DNA of 64,000 nt. Source: Methanobacterium_B sp963703015. Its GTDB lineage: Archaea > Methanobacteriota > Methanobacteria > Methanobacteriales > Methanobacteriaceae. A model generated the notes under the pieces. The model did not search any database, was not told where the DNA came from, and saw nothing but the letters and a program-made list of their open reading frames with translations. Position numbers and translations under genes: made by a program. Shown here in pieces: positions 47,801 to 59,638 of this stretch. Within the stretch, counting starts at the first letter, position 1. Every line of letters starts with the position of its first letter. The stretch covers positions 1-64,000 of the forward strand of contig OY969779.1 of NCBI GenBank assembly GCA_963703015.1, given 5' to 3'.

Positions 47801-48318
47801 AGTTCAATTAAAGCCCATATTCAGATTTTTTGGCTAAAACCACAACTTTAACCCTATTTTTTGTGGCAGTATGAAATTTTGTGATATTCTATAAAACTAT
47901 TTAGAAAAGCTTTTATATTAAAACTTTTACATTATTATCTAACATAGCAATTTTAATATTGTGTGGAGGTATACATATGGAATTTAAAATATTGGCAGGA
48001 ATATTAGTGAGTTTATTCATTTTAGGAGGTATTTCAAGTGCCAGTGCAATTGACTGTTACGATGGCTACAGTACCATAAACGTGGCAAAGGAAAATGCTT
48101 TCGAGTTAGACCTACTATACAACGAAAGGATAACTAACGATGGATACGACCATAACATGCTAAAATTAAAGAGTATGAAGAGCAGTGAACCTATAGGTGA
48201 CTACTGGGTGAACATGTACACATTTGAACCTTTAAAAACAGGTACAACCAAAGTAACAATCAAAACCCAAGTACTGTGGTGGGAACAAGAAAGACAAGTA
48301 GATGTGAATATTACTTAA
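47801..48318 (+). repeat. Tandem segmental duplication, copy 2
   Basis: Second copy of 47091-47611, offset by about 707-710 bases. High identity in a non-coding leader points to a recent event. Confidence 0.9.
47977..48318 (+). CDS. Secreted chagasin-like (I42) protease inhibitor, copy 2
   Basis: About 113 residues, nearly identical to copy 1 up to residue 70. Differences gather in the loop after KLKSM (KSSEPIGDYWVN against ERSAPIDGYWLN) and near the Trp pair, the places where chagasin-type inhibitors touch their protease, suggesting change of specificity. GGAGGT again lies six bases before the ATG. Signal peptide as in copy 1. Confidence 0.68.
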   Translation: MEFKILAGILVSLFILGGISSASAIDCYDGYSTINVAKENAFELDLLYNERITNDGYDHNMLKLKSMKSSEPIGDYWVNMYTFEPLKTGTTKVTIKTQVLWWEQERQVDVNIT

Positions 48319-48465
48319 ATTCAAAAAACTTCCAAAAGTGTTGAATAATTTCTTGTAATTTTAAAAGTATTTAAAGATCCTGAAAACTGTTATAGAAACT
48401 TTTCAGACCCAAACTTTTAAATTAATGATTAATTCGCATATTTTAAAACAAAAAATGGAGGTAGT

Positions 48466-48804
48466 ATGATGAAAATTAAACTACTCACAGGAATTTTAAT
48501 GAGCCTACTTATTTTAGTCTGTATTTCAAGTGCAGCTGCAACATACACTGGACACGAATCCATAACTGTACAAAAAGGAGAATCATTTGAATTGTACCTT
48601 TTACGCAGTGAAAGGATAGATGATAAGCTGTACGACCACAACATGTTGAGATTAGTTAGTATGGAGAACGACGATCCCATCTATGGTTGCGGGTCAAACG
48701 TGTACAAATTTAAAGCTCTAAACGAAGGAACAACAAAAATTTCAATTATAGATCAAAATATAATATGTGGCGAAGTGAGAACAATAGATGTTTATATTCA
48801 CTGA
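48466..48804 (+). CDS. Secreted chagasin-like (I42) protease inhibitor, diverged copy 3
   Basis: A 112-residue relative of the two preceding genes, with the same layout: signal peptide (LLILVCISSAAA), strand ITVQKGESFELYLL, YDHNMLRL, and FKALNEGTTKISI. The Trp pair of the others is replaced by NIICGE. It is clearly an older duplication, and its leader does not match. GGAGGT lies shortly before two adjacent ATG codons (48466 and 48469). Confidence 0.65.
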   Translation: MMKIKLLTGILMSLLILVCISSAAATYTGHESITVQKGESFELYLLRSERIDDKLYDHNMLRLVSMENDDPIYGCGSNVYKFKALNEGTTKISIIDQNIICGEVRTIDVYIH

Positions 48805-49027
48805 TTTCACTACATAAACTAAAACCATTATAAAATTCCGTAATGAAAACACCAATAAACCAAAGATCCTTTTTTTATACCCATAATTTTTTTATTTTAA
48901 AAATCAGTGCTTAATATCTTTTTACCAATATAAATTCAAGCTATTTTAACCCTAAGAATCTAACTCTTAGGCTATTAATCGATTTGCTTCGAAATAAATA
49001 TTTAGTCAAAGTGGCAAATATATAGAT

Positions 49028-50737
49028 ATGAAAAACCAGTTGGTTGCATCCCTCCTGAATCAAGTGGCTGATCTGATGGAAATGGATAGTGTGGATTTCA
49101 GAACCAAAGCCTACAGAAGGGCAGCACACACAGTAGAAATTCAATCAGAAGCCATTGAAGATATAAGAGAAGAAGGAAAACTACAGGATCTGCCGGGTAT
49201 TGGTGACAAAATAGCCAGAAAGATCGAAGAGATCATAGACACTGGATCTCTCAAGTACCTAGAAAACCTCAAAGAAGAGTTTCCAGTTAACTACGATGAA
49301 CTCATGAATGTGGAGGGATTGGGACCTAAGGGTATCAAGCAGCTTTATCAGGAGCTCGGAGTAAAATCCCTGGATGATCTTGAAAAACAGGCCAAAAATC
49401 ATCGGATAAGAAGATTAAAGGGTATGGGTGAAAAAACTGAGAGGAACATCCTGATAAATTTGGACTTTGCCAAAAAAAGTGGTGGAAGAAGTTTAATTGG
49501 AGAAATTTTACCTGTTGCAAGGAAGATCAAAAAACTGCTTAAATCCCATGACAACGTGGAAAGGGTGGAAATTGCAGGTTCCATAAGACGGATGAAGGAA
49601 ACAGTTGGAGACATTGATGTGCTTGTCACAACCACCCAACCCCTTGAAGTTATGGATTTTTTCACTAGAATGGACATGGTTGATGATGTGGTTGTAAGCG
49701 GACCCACCAAATCCACCATCAGACTCAAAGAAAATGGCATGGATGTGGATATCCGAACATTTACCGATGAATCCTTTGGATCGGCACTCATGTACTTCAC
49801 AGGCTCCAAAGAAACCAATGTGGAACTTCGAAAGCTAGCCATATCCCTAGGTTACAAACTAAATGAGTACGGTGTTTTTGATAGAGACCAACTTGTTGCT
49901 GGAACTACCGAGAAAGAAGTGTTTAACTCACTTGGTATGGATTACATAGAACCTGAACTTCGGGAAAACACCGGTGAAATACAAGCAGCAATAAACAGAA
50001 CACTACCCCAACTTGTGGAACTTAAGGAAATAAATGGAGATCTTCAGATGCACACCAACTGGAGTGATGGGAAAAACAGCATCGAAGAACTGGCATTTAA
50101 ATGCCAAAAAATGGGATACGAATATATAGCCATAACTGACCATTCAAAGGATATTAAATCATCCAAACCCCCTAGTGAAAAACAGATAAAAAAACAGATG
50201 GACGAAGTAGACACTGTCAACAAAAAATTGGATGGTTTAACAGTGCTTAAGGGTGTTGAGGTTAATATTGATTCCTACGGCTATCTTGATGTTCCAGACA
50301 AACTCCTTGAAGCCATGGATATCGTTGTTGCAGGAATACATTCCGGGTTTAACCAGAATCAACATGAACTCACAAGGAGAATGATGGCTGCAATTTCCAA
50401 CGAACACGTGAACATAATATCACACCCCACTGGCAGGGAAATTCATGGTAGAAATGGATATGAACTCGAATTTGAAAAAATATTTGAAGCTGCTAGGGAT
50501 AATAACACCATCCTTGAAGTAAACAGCCGCATGAACAGGTTAGATCTGAATGATATGCACATTAAACAGGCTGTTGAAAATGGTGTTAAACTAGCTATAA
50601 ATACGGATTCCCATTCAATTAACGAACTCGTAAATATGGAACTTGGAGTTGGAACTGCAAGGCGTGGATGGGCTAAAAAAGAGGATATAATTAACACCTT
50701 AAATTTCAAAGAACTTTTATCATTCCTTAAAAATTAA
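49028..50737 (+). CDS. polX: DNA polymerase X family protein with PHP domain
   Basis: A 569-residue repair polymerase. Residues 1-150 hold the 8-kDa-like domain and helix-hairpin-helix motifs (LPGIGDKIARKIEEI, VEGLGPKGIKQLY, LKGMGEKTERNI). The nucleotidyl transferase site is AGSIRRMKETVGDIDVLV (about 183-200) with its two Asp. The C-terminal PHP domain begins LQMHTNWSDG (about 339) and has HSGFN and NTDSHS metal ligands, giving 3'-5' exonuclease activity in bacterial relatives. Acts in base excision repair. It is convergent with an exonuclease gene seven bases away. Confidence 0.95.
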   Translation: MKNQLVASLLNQVADLMEMDSVDFRTKAYRRAAHTVEIQSEAIEDIREEGKLQDLPGIGDKIARKIEEIIDTGSLKYLENLKEEFPVNYDELMNVEGLGPKGIKQLYQELGVKSLDDLEKQAKNHRIRRLKGMGEKTERNILINLDFAKKSGGRSLIGEILPVARKIKKLLKSHDNVERVEIAGSIRRMKETVGDIDVLVTTTQPLEVMDFFTRMDMVDDVVVSGPTKSTIRLKENGMDVDIRTFTDESFGSALMYFTGSKETNVELRKLAISLGYKLNEYGVFDRDQLVAGTTEKEVFNSLGMDYIEPELRENTGEIQAAINRTLPQLVELKEINGDLQMHTNWSDGKNSIEELAFKCQKMGYEYIAITDHSKDIKSSKPPSEKQIKKQMDEVDTVNKKLDGLTVLKGVEVNIDSYGYLDVPDKLLEAMDIVVAGIHSGFNQNQHELTRRMMAAISNEHVNIISHPTGREIHGRNGYELEFEKIFEAARDNNTILEVNSRMNRLDLNDMHIKQAVENGVKLAINTDSHSINELVNMELGVGTARRGWAKKEDIINTLNFKELLSFLKN

Positions 50738-50744
50738 CCTTTTT

Positions 50745-51698
50745 TTAGATGTCCATCTCTGTGTTGAGTCTGGAGAGTATTCTTGCCAGGGTTATCACAT
50801 CTTCCCTGTTGTGTTCAACAATTGGTATGAGTGTTCCTATGTTACCTGTTTCAAGGTAGGTTTTATAAAACGAAGGCACCATACTGCTTGGAACATCATC
50901 TTCACGTTCAAAATCAAAGAGATGCTTTTCTATGGTCTGGAGCTTGCAGTTGGGCAGGTGATTTTTCCAGGCCCTCCTTGAGAAGTGCATGAGATCCAGA
51001 TGATTCCTCTGAAGGTCAGTTTTAATATGATGGAAGCTTAACCTGTCCTTGATGTAGGGAATATCAAATGTCTGACCATTAAAGCTCACAAATATTGTGT
51101 CTTCATCCACTGTTGAGTTGAAGGCTTCAAGGGCAGATACTTCGTCTTTAAGATCCCTTAAAAGAAACTGGTCAACAGTTATTTTCTTGTTTTCAAACCT
51201 TGAAACTCCGATTAGTATGAGTGGAACACCTTTGAGTCCCAATGTTTCTATATCCATGAATAAGAAATTATTATCAGAAGAAAAGCAGCTTGAGTAAAGT
51301 GCTGATGGATGGCTTTTAGGATATCTGCATGTAACGTAGTTGGTGATGTTGTTTGTATCACCTTCATCCAAGAGCTCCACGAGTTTACATGCATCTTTTG
51401 AGTATTTTGGATGTTCCCTTAAATCCGCCACAGTTAAATATCCTTCAGAATTTAGTTTTTCTTCTTTAGAATTTCCAATGCCCTTAATGATCTTGAGATC
51501 GCTGAGTAGGTTTGATTTGGCCTTGGATTTTGGGAGTGTGTTGAGTTTTAATTTTCGTGAATCACTTATTTTGTAACATGAACCATGAGCTGTTTCTAGT
51601 ATTTCTCCACTGAAAGCATCGTCCATAGAAATTTCCATGTATTCATTTAAGAGCTTTGATCTCAGTTCTTCAGTTTCTAATGATCCATTAAAAGACAT
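50745..51698 (-). CDS. RNase H-like exonuclease domain protein (YprB-like)
   Basis: A 317-residue protein. Residues about 65-100 hold a helix-hairpin-helix stretch (IKGIGNSKEEKLNSEG). The DEDD exonuclease core follows: LFMDIETLGLKG (Asp, Glu), FNGQTFDIPYI (Asp) and HNREDVITLARI (Asp), as in the YprB/RNase_H_2 family, which likely acts on DNA or RNA 3' ends. It ends seven bases from polX on the opposite strand, so the two share a terminator region but not an operon. Confidence 0.85.
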   Translation of the reverse strand: MSFNGSLETEELRSKLLNEYMEISMDDAFSGEILETAHGSCYKISDSRKLKLNTLPKSKAKSNLLSDLKIIKGIGNSKEEKLNSEGYLTVADLREHPKYSKDACKLVELLDEGDTNNITNYVTCRYPKSHPSALYSSCFSSDNNFLFMDIETLGLKGVPLILIGVSRFENKKITVDQFLLRDLKDEVSALEAFNSTVDEDTIFVSFNGQTFDIPYIKDRLSFHHIKTDLQRNHLDLMHFSRRAWKNHLPNCKLQTIEKHLFDFEREDDVPSSMVPSFYKTYLETGNIGTLIPIVEHNREDVITLARILSRLNTEMDI

Positions 51699-51834
51699 AA
51701 TTTAACTCCATTTAACAAATAAGTAAATTATTTAATAAATAATTTTAGTTTGTAGCATTAGACAAGTTATTTATATTAATAGTTTGATAATTATGTATAG
51801 TATTATTGGTTATTAAAGTGGAGGGATAAATTTA

Positions 51835-52359
51835 ATGAAGAAATATATTTTCGTAGTCATTGCCATTGTTGCACTGGTGGTTGCTGCTTCAGGCTGCACC
51901 AGTCAGAATGGGAACAATACAACGACAACTAAGACTTATTCAAACAACAGCATCAGCTTTAGTTTTCCTGCAAGTTGGGACCTTATCAGTGAAAATTCCA
52001 GTGAAAATGGGACAGTAATTGCTGTGGGTGATGCTGATATCCAGAAAAACAACACTACTACCGGAAATGGAGTTGTAATTTTCAAGTTACCAAACAACGC
52101 TAACAACACTGCAGATCTAAAAACTCTCAAGAGTCAGGTTGCCACCTTAAATGGAACCAACAGCACCATAAACATTGCTGGAGTAACTGCAAATGAAACT
52201 ACTTTCAACACAACTGCAGACAATGTAACCGGACAGATAAGACTCATTGACTTCACAAAGAACAATAATCTTTACTTCATACAGTACACAACATTATCTT
52301 CTGACTTCCAGACACAAAGCGGATTGTTTGATGTAATAACCAAAAGTTTCAACGTGTAA
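51835..52359 (+). CDS. PsbP-like lipoprotein
   Basis: A 174-residue exported lipoprotein with the lipobox VAASGC (Cys21). After an Asn/Thr-rich linker comes a PsbP-like domain opening NNSISFSFPASWDLI, of the type also found in the proteins at 35259 and 43194. Many N-x-T/S sites suggest glycosylation. GGAGG lies before the ATG. Such lipoproteins are numerous in Methanobacteriaceae and have no known role. Confidence 0.75.
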   Translation: MKKYIFVVIAIVALVVAASGCTSQNGNNTTTTKTYSNNSISFSFPASWDLISENSSENGTVIAVGDADIQKNNTTTGNGVVIFKLPNNANNTADLKTLKSQVATLNGTNSTINIAGVTANETTFNTTADNVTGQIRLIDFTKNNNLYFIQYTTLSSDFQTQSGLFDVITKSFNV

Positions 52360-52386
52360 AAAAAAGAGATGAAAAATCTTTTTTTT
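52358..52386 (+). terminator. Hairpin plus T-run after the PsbP-like lipoprotein gene
   Basis: An A-run with GAGAT, a short loop, then ATC and eight T form an imperfect inverted repeat that ends in Ts. It overlaps the stop codon region and should stop transcription from the lipoprotein gene. Confidence 0.55.
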
Positions 52387-52677
52387 CCCATATTTTTTTT
52401 AAAGTTACATAAAAATTAGATACCTACTATTTCTTACGAGTCAACGGTGTATCCAAACGTTCCTTATTCTGTTATTTAATAAAATTATCAGTTTCTTCTA
52501 GATCCTTGATACACTCATTTGAATTGGATTAAATAAAAAAATGGGAGATATTAATTTTAAGAGTTAGATTGGACTCTTTAAGATCCATCAGAATCCATAT
52601 TAAACCCCCAAAAACACATGTTGTTTCAATTATCTGTCTCTAAAGATACGTTGTACTTCATCAGTTAGTTAATGGTT
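52387..52677. other. Spacer between convergent genes
   Basis: Just under 300 bases with no gene seen, between the lipoprotein terminator and the end of the leftward FUSC gene. Confidence 0.4.
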
Positions 52678-54669
<1,992 letters not shown>

Positions 54670-55276
54670 ACAATCACGTCCATTTATCTTTTTAAAATAA
54701 AATCAATTCATATAAAAAAAATTATACAAATAAAGACAATGATCATGGGATGCCATCTTCGAACATCCCACTGGCAATTAATAAAATAATGGAATCAATC
54801 TGAATCCATTGTTTAACGCTGAATCCCAACATTCAACACCATAAAAAAATTATCTACTAATATATTGGATTTATAAATATAAATAATTTATCACACTTAA
54901 CTCTGCACAAACTCGATATTTCCACTTTAACTAGCACTAAATTCTCTTTGACTATGCAATAGAGAAATTTAATAGAAATTCTGAAATAGGTTTCCAGTTA
55001 AACCAATGAAACCTTGAAAATGTAACTAATACTTTCATGGAAATTTCCTTTTAAAGACATAATGAGTTCAATAAAAACACTAAACCAATCACTCAATGAA
55101 AGAAGAAAGGTCATTGATGATAAGGGCAACCCAACACTACTCTGACTATTTAACCATCTCATATCTTCTTCTTTTTTTATCCATGCATCAAAAGAACTGT
55201 TTTTATAAAAACAATAATATCCTGCCTTCTGTTAGATTTTATTGCATATTATAATAATATATCTGTTGTTTTGTTT
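54670..55276. other. Long intergenic region, no supported gene
   Basis: About 600 bases. A 27-codon frame at 55062-55145 looks somewhat protein-like but has no ribosome binding site. An imperfect inverted repeat around GGGATG...CATCCC lies at 54746-54770. I see no RNA gene. Confidence 0.4.
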
Positions 55277-56479
55277 TCATCCAGCACTTGGTTCTTTTTT
55301 AAGGATTTTATCTCCCAAAACTTTAATTCCCATGGATCCAAGTGGTGCTGTGAGGATGATTGCAAGTACTGATATGGCCAAGATTATGTCTCCAGATGCA
55401 ACACCCGCTACAAGGGGAACTGCCCCTATTGCTGCTTGTACAGTTGCTTTTGGAGTGTTAGCCACCATTGAAAATAGTTTCTCATCCCTGTCAAGTTCTG
55501 TACCTGATAGTGAAAGGTAAACACCCAAACTCCTTGCAATTAGACCTATGCATATGATGATAATACCTGCCACACCTGCTGAAATTACCAAGTTAACATT
55601 AACTTGGGCACCTACAAGTACAAATAGAATTATCTCTGCCAGTATCCATATCTTTGAGAATTTAGATGATAACTCAAGGCCAAGATTAGGATTTCTATCC
55701 ACAATCACAAATCCAAGAACCATGATACCTAGAAGGGCTGCTACAGGCACGTAGTTTTGAAGATAATCCCCAAGTTCCTTGAGTAGGATGGCTGAAGCCA
55801 AAATTATGAGTATTTTCTCCGAAGTTCCGACACTGTAGTGTTTGAATACCCTGAGAACCAGTAATCCCAGTAAAAAACCCATGATCATACCTATTATCAG
55901 GGAAACTGGTATTCCTACTATGGCAAATCCTAAGTTCAGGCTGTTGTTTATGTAGAATCCGAAAAATGCTGAGAAAATGGTTATGGCCACGACGTTGTCA
56001 GCTGATGCACCTGCCATGAGAAGCGTTGGAATATTTTTAGCTGTTCCCATACCCCTTTCAATGAATGAAAGCATGCTGGGAACTACCACAGCAGGTGAAA
56101 CTGCTGCTATTATGAACCCAAGCATTCCAGCCACAATCCATGGTAAGCCTAGTATGAGGTTGGCAACTACCATGATGGTCAGTCCCTCGAGTAGGCAGGG
56201 TAGGAAACTCATCTTGAGTGCTGAACTTCCAACCTTTCTCAAGGCATCCCTGTGAAGACTGAGTCCTGCCCTAAGGAGTATTATGATGAGGGCCATAACC
56301 CTTAAATCACTGGATATTCCAAGAAATCTAGGATCTATGAGGTTCAAGTAGTAGGGACCTATTAAAACACCAACAACAAGCATTCCTAACAGGCCAGGTA
56401 GACCTATCTTTGAAAACAATCTGCTGAAAAGGAGTCCAAACACTATTATTATGGCAAGACTGAGTAGGATGTTATCCAT
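55277..56479 (-). CDS. Cation:proton antiporter, CPA family
   Basis: A 400-residue membrane protein with about twelve helices of the Na+/H+ exchanger fold. The N-terminal LPGLLGMLVVGVLIGP and the mid-protein GASADNVVAITIF are typical; the latter replaces the usual Asp-Asp pair with Asp-Asn, so the ion stoichiometry may be electroneutral as in Asn-Asp types. A later Arg/Lys-rich helix region is present. No C-terminal TrkA domain. GGAGTGAT precedes the ATG. It should help control internal Na+ and pH. Confidence 0.85.
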   Translation of the reverse strand: MDNILLSLAIIIVFGLLFSRLFSKIGLPGLLGMLVVGVLIGPYYLNLIDPRFLGISSDLRVMALIIILLRAGLSLHRDALRKVGSSALKMSFLPCLLEGLTIMVVANLILGLPWIVAGMLGFIIAAVSPAVVVPSMLSFIERGMGTAKNIPTLLMAGASADNVVAITIFSAFFGFYINNSLNLGFAIVGIPVSLIIGMIMGFLLGLLVLRVFKHYSVGTSEKILIILASAILLKELGDYLQNYVPVAALLGIMVLGFVIVDRNPNLGLELSSKFSKIWILAEIILFVLVGAQVNVNLVISAGVAGIIIICIGLIARSLGVYLSLSGTELDRDEKLFSMVANTPKATVQAAIGAVPLVAGVASGDIILAISVLAIILTAPLGSMGIKVLGDKILKKEPSAG

Positions 56480-56785
56480 AAGAAATCACTCCAAAGACTG
56501 ATCCTAGGGGAGAATATCCATGAAACATCCTAGTAATTTTATAAATCTGTTTAATTAATTCGATGTTAGCTTCCTCCACTATAATTTTTGTGCAGGAGTC
56601 ATCAGCTTAAAATAAGCGGTTAAAGGTGAACCCCATCACCATTCTATAAAAAAATTGGTTTTTTTAATATTTATACCTTTAGAAAATATTTTGGATAACA
56701 TGAATTAGTATGTTAATTTATGATCTTAGAATTAAAACCAAAAAAGAAATAAAAAAAAGAGAAATGAACAAATATTGGGTTTTTA
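56480..56785. other. Spacer, no gene seen
   Basis: About 300 AT-rich bases between the antiporter start and the end of the aquaporin gene, which must hold the antiporter promoter. Nothing else noted. Confidence 0.4.
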
Positions 56786-57544
56786 CTAGTCCCTGATTGC
56801 CTTTTCTTCACTGGTCATGTAGTTGTAGGCTAGGGCAGCCAGAACTGCTCCAATAACTGGACCTATTATGTAGATGGGTAAAAATGCCCATAAACTGTGA
56901 CCTCCAAGAACAGCGTCTCCAAGGTAGGGTCCAAATGTTCTTGCTGGGTTCAATGAAGATCCGGATATATTACCCACGGTTGTTATCACACCAGCTACAG
57001 TTAAACCTATTATTATACCTGCAAATCCTGGTGGTGCTCTTCTATCAACTGCAACACCCATTATTGCAAGCATTAATAGGAATGTTCCAACTATTTCTGC
57101 AAGCATTGCCTGGTAGTAACCAATTCCTGGAAATGGTGCTGTTGCACCTAAACCTCCAACAGTTACGGCGCCCATACCAATTATACCAGCCAAGAGGAAA
57201 CTTCCAAGTGAAGCACCTAAAACCTGGGAAACTATGTAGGGCACAACATCTCTGCCAGGGAACTTTTTCACACTCCAAAGTCCAATTGTGACTGCGGGAT
57301 TTATATGACAGCCTGACACGTTACCCAAGGCATAAATTGCAGCTGTTATTGCCAGTCCAAATGCAAGTCCTATTGCAAGCCAATCACCAAGACCACCGAG
57401 AGCACCAATACCAATGTTAAATGTGTTGGGTGTGGCTGCTCCATTTGATATCATCAATGCTATGACAGCGGCACCTGTACCCATAAAAACTAAAAAAAAG
57501 GTGCCTATAAATTCGGCAAGACACCTTTTTGTCAAATTTGCCAT
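56786..57544 (-). CDS. aqpM: MIP-family aquaporin (AqpM-like)
   Basis: A 252-residue channel with six helices and two NPA boxes: GCHINPAVTIGL and GSSLNPARTFGP, the second followed by the pore Arg. The long Gly/Ala-rich loops and overall length fit AqpM of methanogens, which passes water, glycerol weakly, and possibly CO2 or H2S. GGTGAT precedes the ATG, which directly follows the TAG of the DUF2180-like gene. It is the last gene of a three-gene unit. Confidence 0.93.
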   Translation of the reverse strand: MANLTKRCLAEFIGTFFLVFMGTGAAVIALMISNGAATPNTFNIGIGALGGLGDWLAIGLAFGLAITAAIYALGNVSGCHINPAVTIGLWSVKKFPGRDVVPYIVSQVLGASLGSFLLAGIIGMGAVTVGGLGATAPFPGIGYYQAMLAEIVGTFLLMLAIMGVAVDRRAPPGFAGIIIGLTVAGVITTVGNISGSSLNPARTFGPYLGDAVLGGHSLWAFLPIYIIGPVIGAVLAALAYNYMTSEEKAIRD

Positions 57545-57754
57545 CTAATCACCCTTTAATGCAGCGTAACATTCTGGACAGAGAATTCTTGGCAAACTTT
57601 TACTGACCTTTTCAGAAGGGAATGGGTAACCACCTTCCCAGATGGTAACATCTTCCCTTTTTACATGATCCATACAGAGCGCCATTCCACACACTATGCA
57701 GATTGCAACTGCGTCTTTATCCTTTCCTTCAAGAGCATCTATGTAGCATTTCAT
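57545..57754 (-). CDS. DUF2180-like small cysteine-rich protein
   Basis: A 69-residue protein with CIVCGMALCMDH near the middle and LCPECY at the end, a likely zinc-binding fold. This matches my memory of DUF2180, small proteins found in Methanobacteria. The ATG at 57754 follows GGTG by eight bases; the TTG six bases earlier is less likely. It is joined directly to aqpM (TAG-ATG) and lies 44 bases after the DUF2193-like gene, so the three are co-transcribed. Confidence 0.8.
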   Translation of the reverse strand: MKCYIDALEGKDKDAVAICIVCGMALCMDHVKREDVTIWEGGYPFPSEKVSKSLPRILCPECYAALKGD

Positions 57755-57798
57755 TTTCAAAACACCTTTTTATTGTTGTATAGTCTGGATTGAAGCTA

Positions 57799-59298
57799 TT
57801 ATACAGCTTCTTTCCACTGACATGCACAGTGTCTGAAGTCAACCAGACATGCTGATGCACAGTTTTTACATACCCTTGCTGGTGAAGCCGGATTTTCCTT
57901 GTGAAGTGCTATGATGTTGGTCATCATGGTTGCTGTGACTGGTTCACTTGTGAGTAGACACGGATAGTCTGCAAGTCTCATCAGTGCTGAGTACCTGACT
58001 GTTATTGCACATGCAGGATATGCGTAACGCTGAGGATTCATTATGACGTTATTTTTATGTACAGGTGTTAAATCCACTTTGAAACCCGCTACATCCGGTT
58101 CTAGATTTCCACCTGAACCATTTTTCATCCTTCTTTCTGTGTCCATGTACTTCCATCCCCTGTAAATCATGTCCATGAAGTCACAGTTGTGCAGTTCTGC
58201 AGCTGCTCCACGGGTTGGATATAACTGTACATAGTTGTGGAACCTTTTAGTTAGCATGTCAACCACCATTGGTGCGTTGAATCCATCTAACTCCAACATA
58301 TACTCGACTGCACATGCAGATGATCCTGTTGCAAGTGAAAGTAGCTCATATTCACTTTTAAATTTCGGTAATGCTTTATTTAATGTTGCGTCCATCACAT
58401 CTGTTGCAGCTTCAATAACTGCCATTATAACATCGTCTTTACACATGTTGTAGGTTGATTGTGCAATGTGGTGTGCTATGTCACCTACACAGTAGGCTGG
58501 TACAGTTACAATGTTACCGTAGTGTACACCATCATTTACTGCATTTAAGACAGTTTCTTCCATGGATTTTTTGTACTTGGCCATGTACTTTCTAACATCG
58601 AATGACTCATGCCCTGCACCGTCCATGAGTTTGGCCTGTGCCTCCACAGGACTTTCATATATGTACTGTATCTGGGCTATTTCCTTGTCTAAAGCATCTG
58701 TTAATGTCATTCCTTCCTCAATCTGATCAGTGAAGGTTTCACCAATTCCATATGAGGTGTTCATTCCCCAAGATTTAGCCGATAAAATTGCTTGTTTATG
58801 TGCGTCTGGTATATCTGTGTGCTTTAAAATTCTGTTTACAATGTTACTGGTACTTCCAGGTATTAGTGCGAAGTCTACCACACATGTTGGACCGTAAAAT
58901 CCTCCATATCTCCTCACAACTTCTCTTCCAATGATTGACTCGGCATTTCCAACTGCTTCTATGAACTTGTCCACACTGTCCTTGAAGGCCTGGTCATTTT
59001 CATACAATATTTCTAAAACTGCAGGTGTTTGGTAATGCTCTACAAATGGATCGTCTTCTGGTCTTATGGTGTCTGTTAAACTTACAAGTGCATCGTAATG
59101 AGAATTCACGGATTTGACATGCAAATCAATCACAGACTCACTTTGTCCATCTGCAACTGACATCTCATTAACAACATCTAAGTACGCCTTTGTATCCGTA
59201 ATTTTGAATTTTCCGCCCCTATTTTTTTTGATGGTATCTACATCTGCTCTTTGAGCTGCCATAGCTTCCTTTACCATTTTTTCATATAACTCAGACAT
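57799..59298 (-). CDS. DUF2193-like methanogen protein
   Basis: A 499-residue soluble protein with no membrane helix, resembling the DUF2193 family of methanogens (function unknown). Notable stretches: RRYGGFYGPTCVVDFALIPG, GAGHESFDVRKYM, YNMCKDDV, SGGNLEPDVAGFKVDL, and a C-terminal Cys cluster CKNCASACLVDFRHCACQW that could hold a metal centre. GGTGAT precedes the ATG. First gene of the unit with DUF2180-like and aqpM. The high conservation-like composition suggests an enzyme, but no reaction can be named. Confidence 0.75.
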   Translation of the reverse strand: MSELYEKMVKEAMAAQRADVDTIKKNRGGKFKITDTKAYLDVVNEMSVADGQSESVIDLHVKSVNSHYDALVSLTDTIRPEDDPFVEHYQTPAVLEILYENDQAFKDSVDKFIEAVGNAESIIGREVVRRYGGFYGPTCVVDFALIPGSTSNIVNRILKHTDIPDAHKQAILSAKSWGMNTSYGIGETFTDQIEEGMTLTDALDKEIAQIQYIYESPVEAQAKLMDGAGHESFDVRKYMAKYKKSMEETVLNAVNDGVHYGNIVTVPAYCVGDIAHHIAQSTYNMCKDDVIMAVIEAATDVMDATLNKALPKFKSEYELLSLATGSSACAVEYMLELDGFNAPMVVDMLTKRFHNYVQLYPTRGAAAELHNCDFMDMIYRGWKYMDTERRMKNGSGGNLEPDVAGFKVDLTPVHKNNVIMNPQRYAYPACAITVRYSALMRLADYPCLLTSEPVTATMMTNIIALHKENPASPARVCKNCASACLVDFRHCACQWKEAV

Positions 59299-59638
59299 TT
59301 TATCACCTTATTACTATTTGTAATTCGTACAGTTTATATTCTTCGATAGGATTAAAATTAGCTGAAATTAGATGTATCTAAGGTTTTATGAACCATTAAG
59401 ACATTTACAATGATTTACTAATTAAGATCCAGATATCCTGGAAATAAAAAAATATTTTCACTAAATATTTGAATATAAAAACTAAAAAACCTGCCAACAT
59501 TTTTTTAAAAATTTGATGACCTAAAAAAAAAACAATAGAAAATATGAAATAAAAGTGATCTTATTCTGTTTTTAGCTTGACTGTATATTTTTAAGGATAG
59601 TAAACAGGATTAAGAAAAAATTACCATAATATTCCCAT
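59299..59638. other. Intergenic, promoter of the DUF2193-DUF2180-aqpM unit
   Basis: About 340 AT-rich bases. It must hold the promoter for the leftward three-gene unit and the end of the leftward kinase gene. No further structure recognised. Confidence 0.4.

Noticed and set aside
55062..55145. 27-codon frame with a GNPT stretch recalling the enolase N terminus
   Set aside because: No ribosome binding site, too short, and the likeness is limited to a few residues; probably chance.
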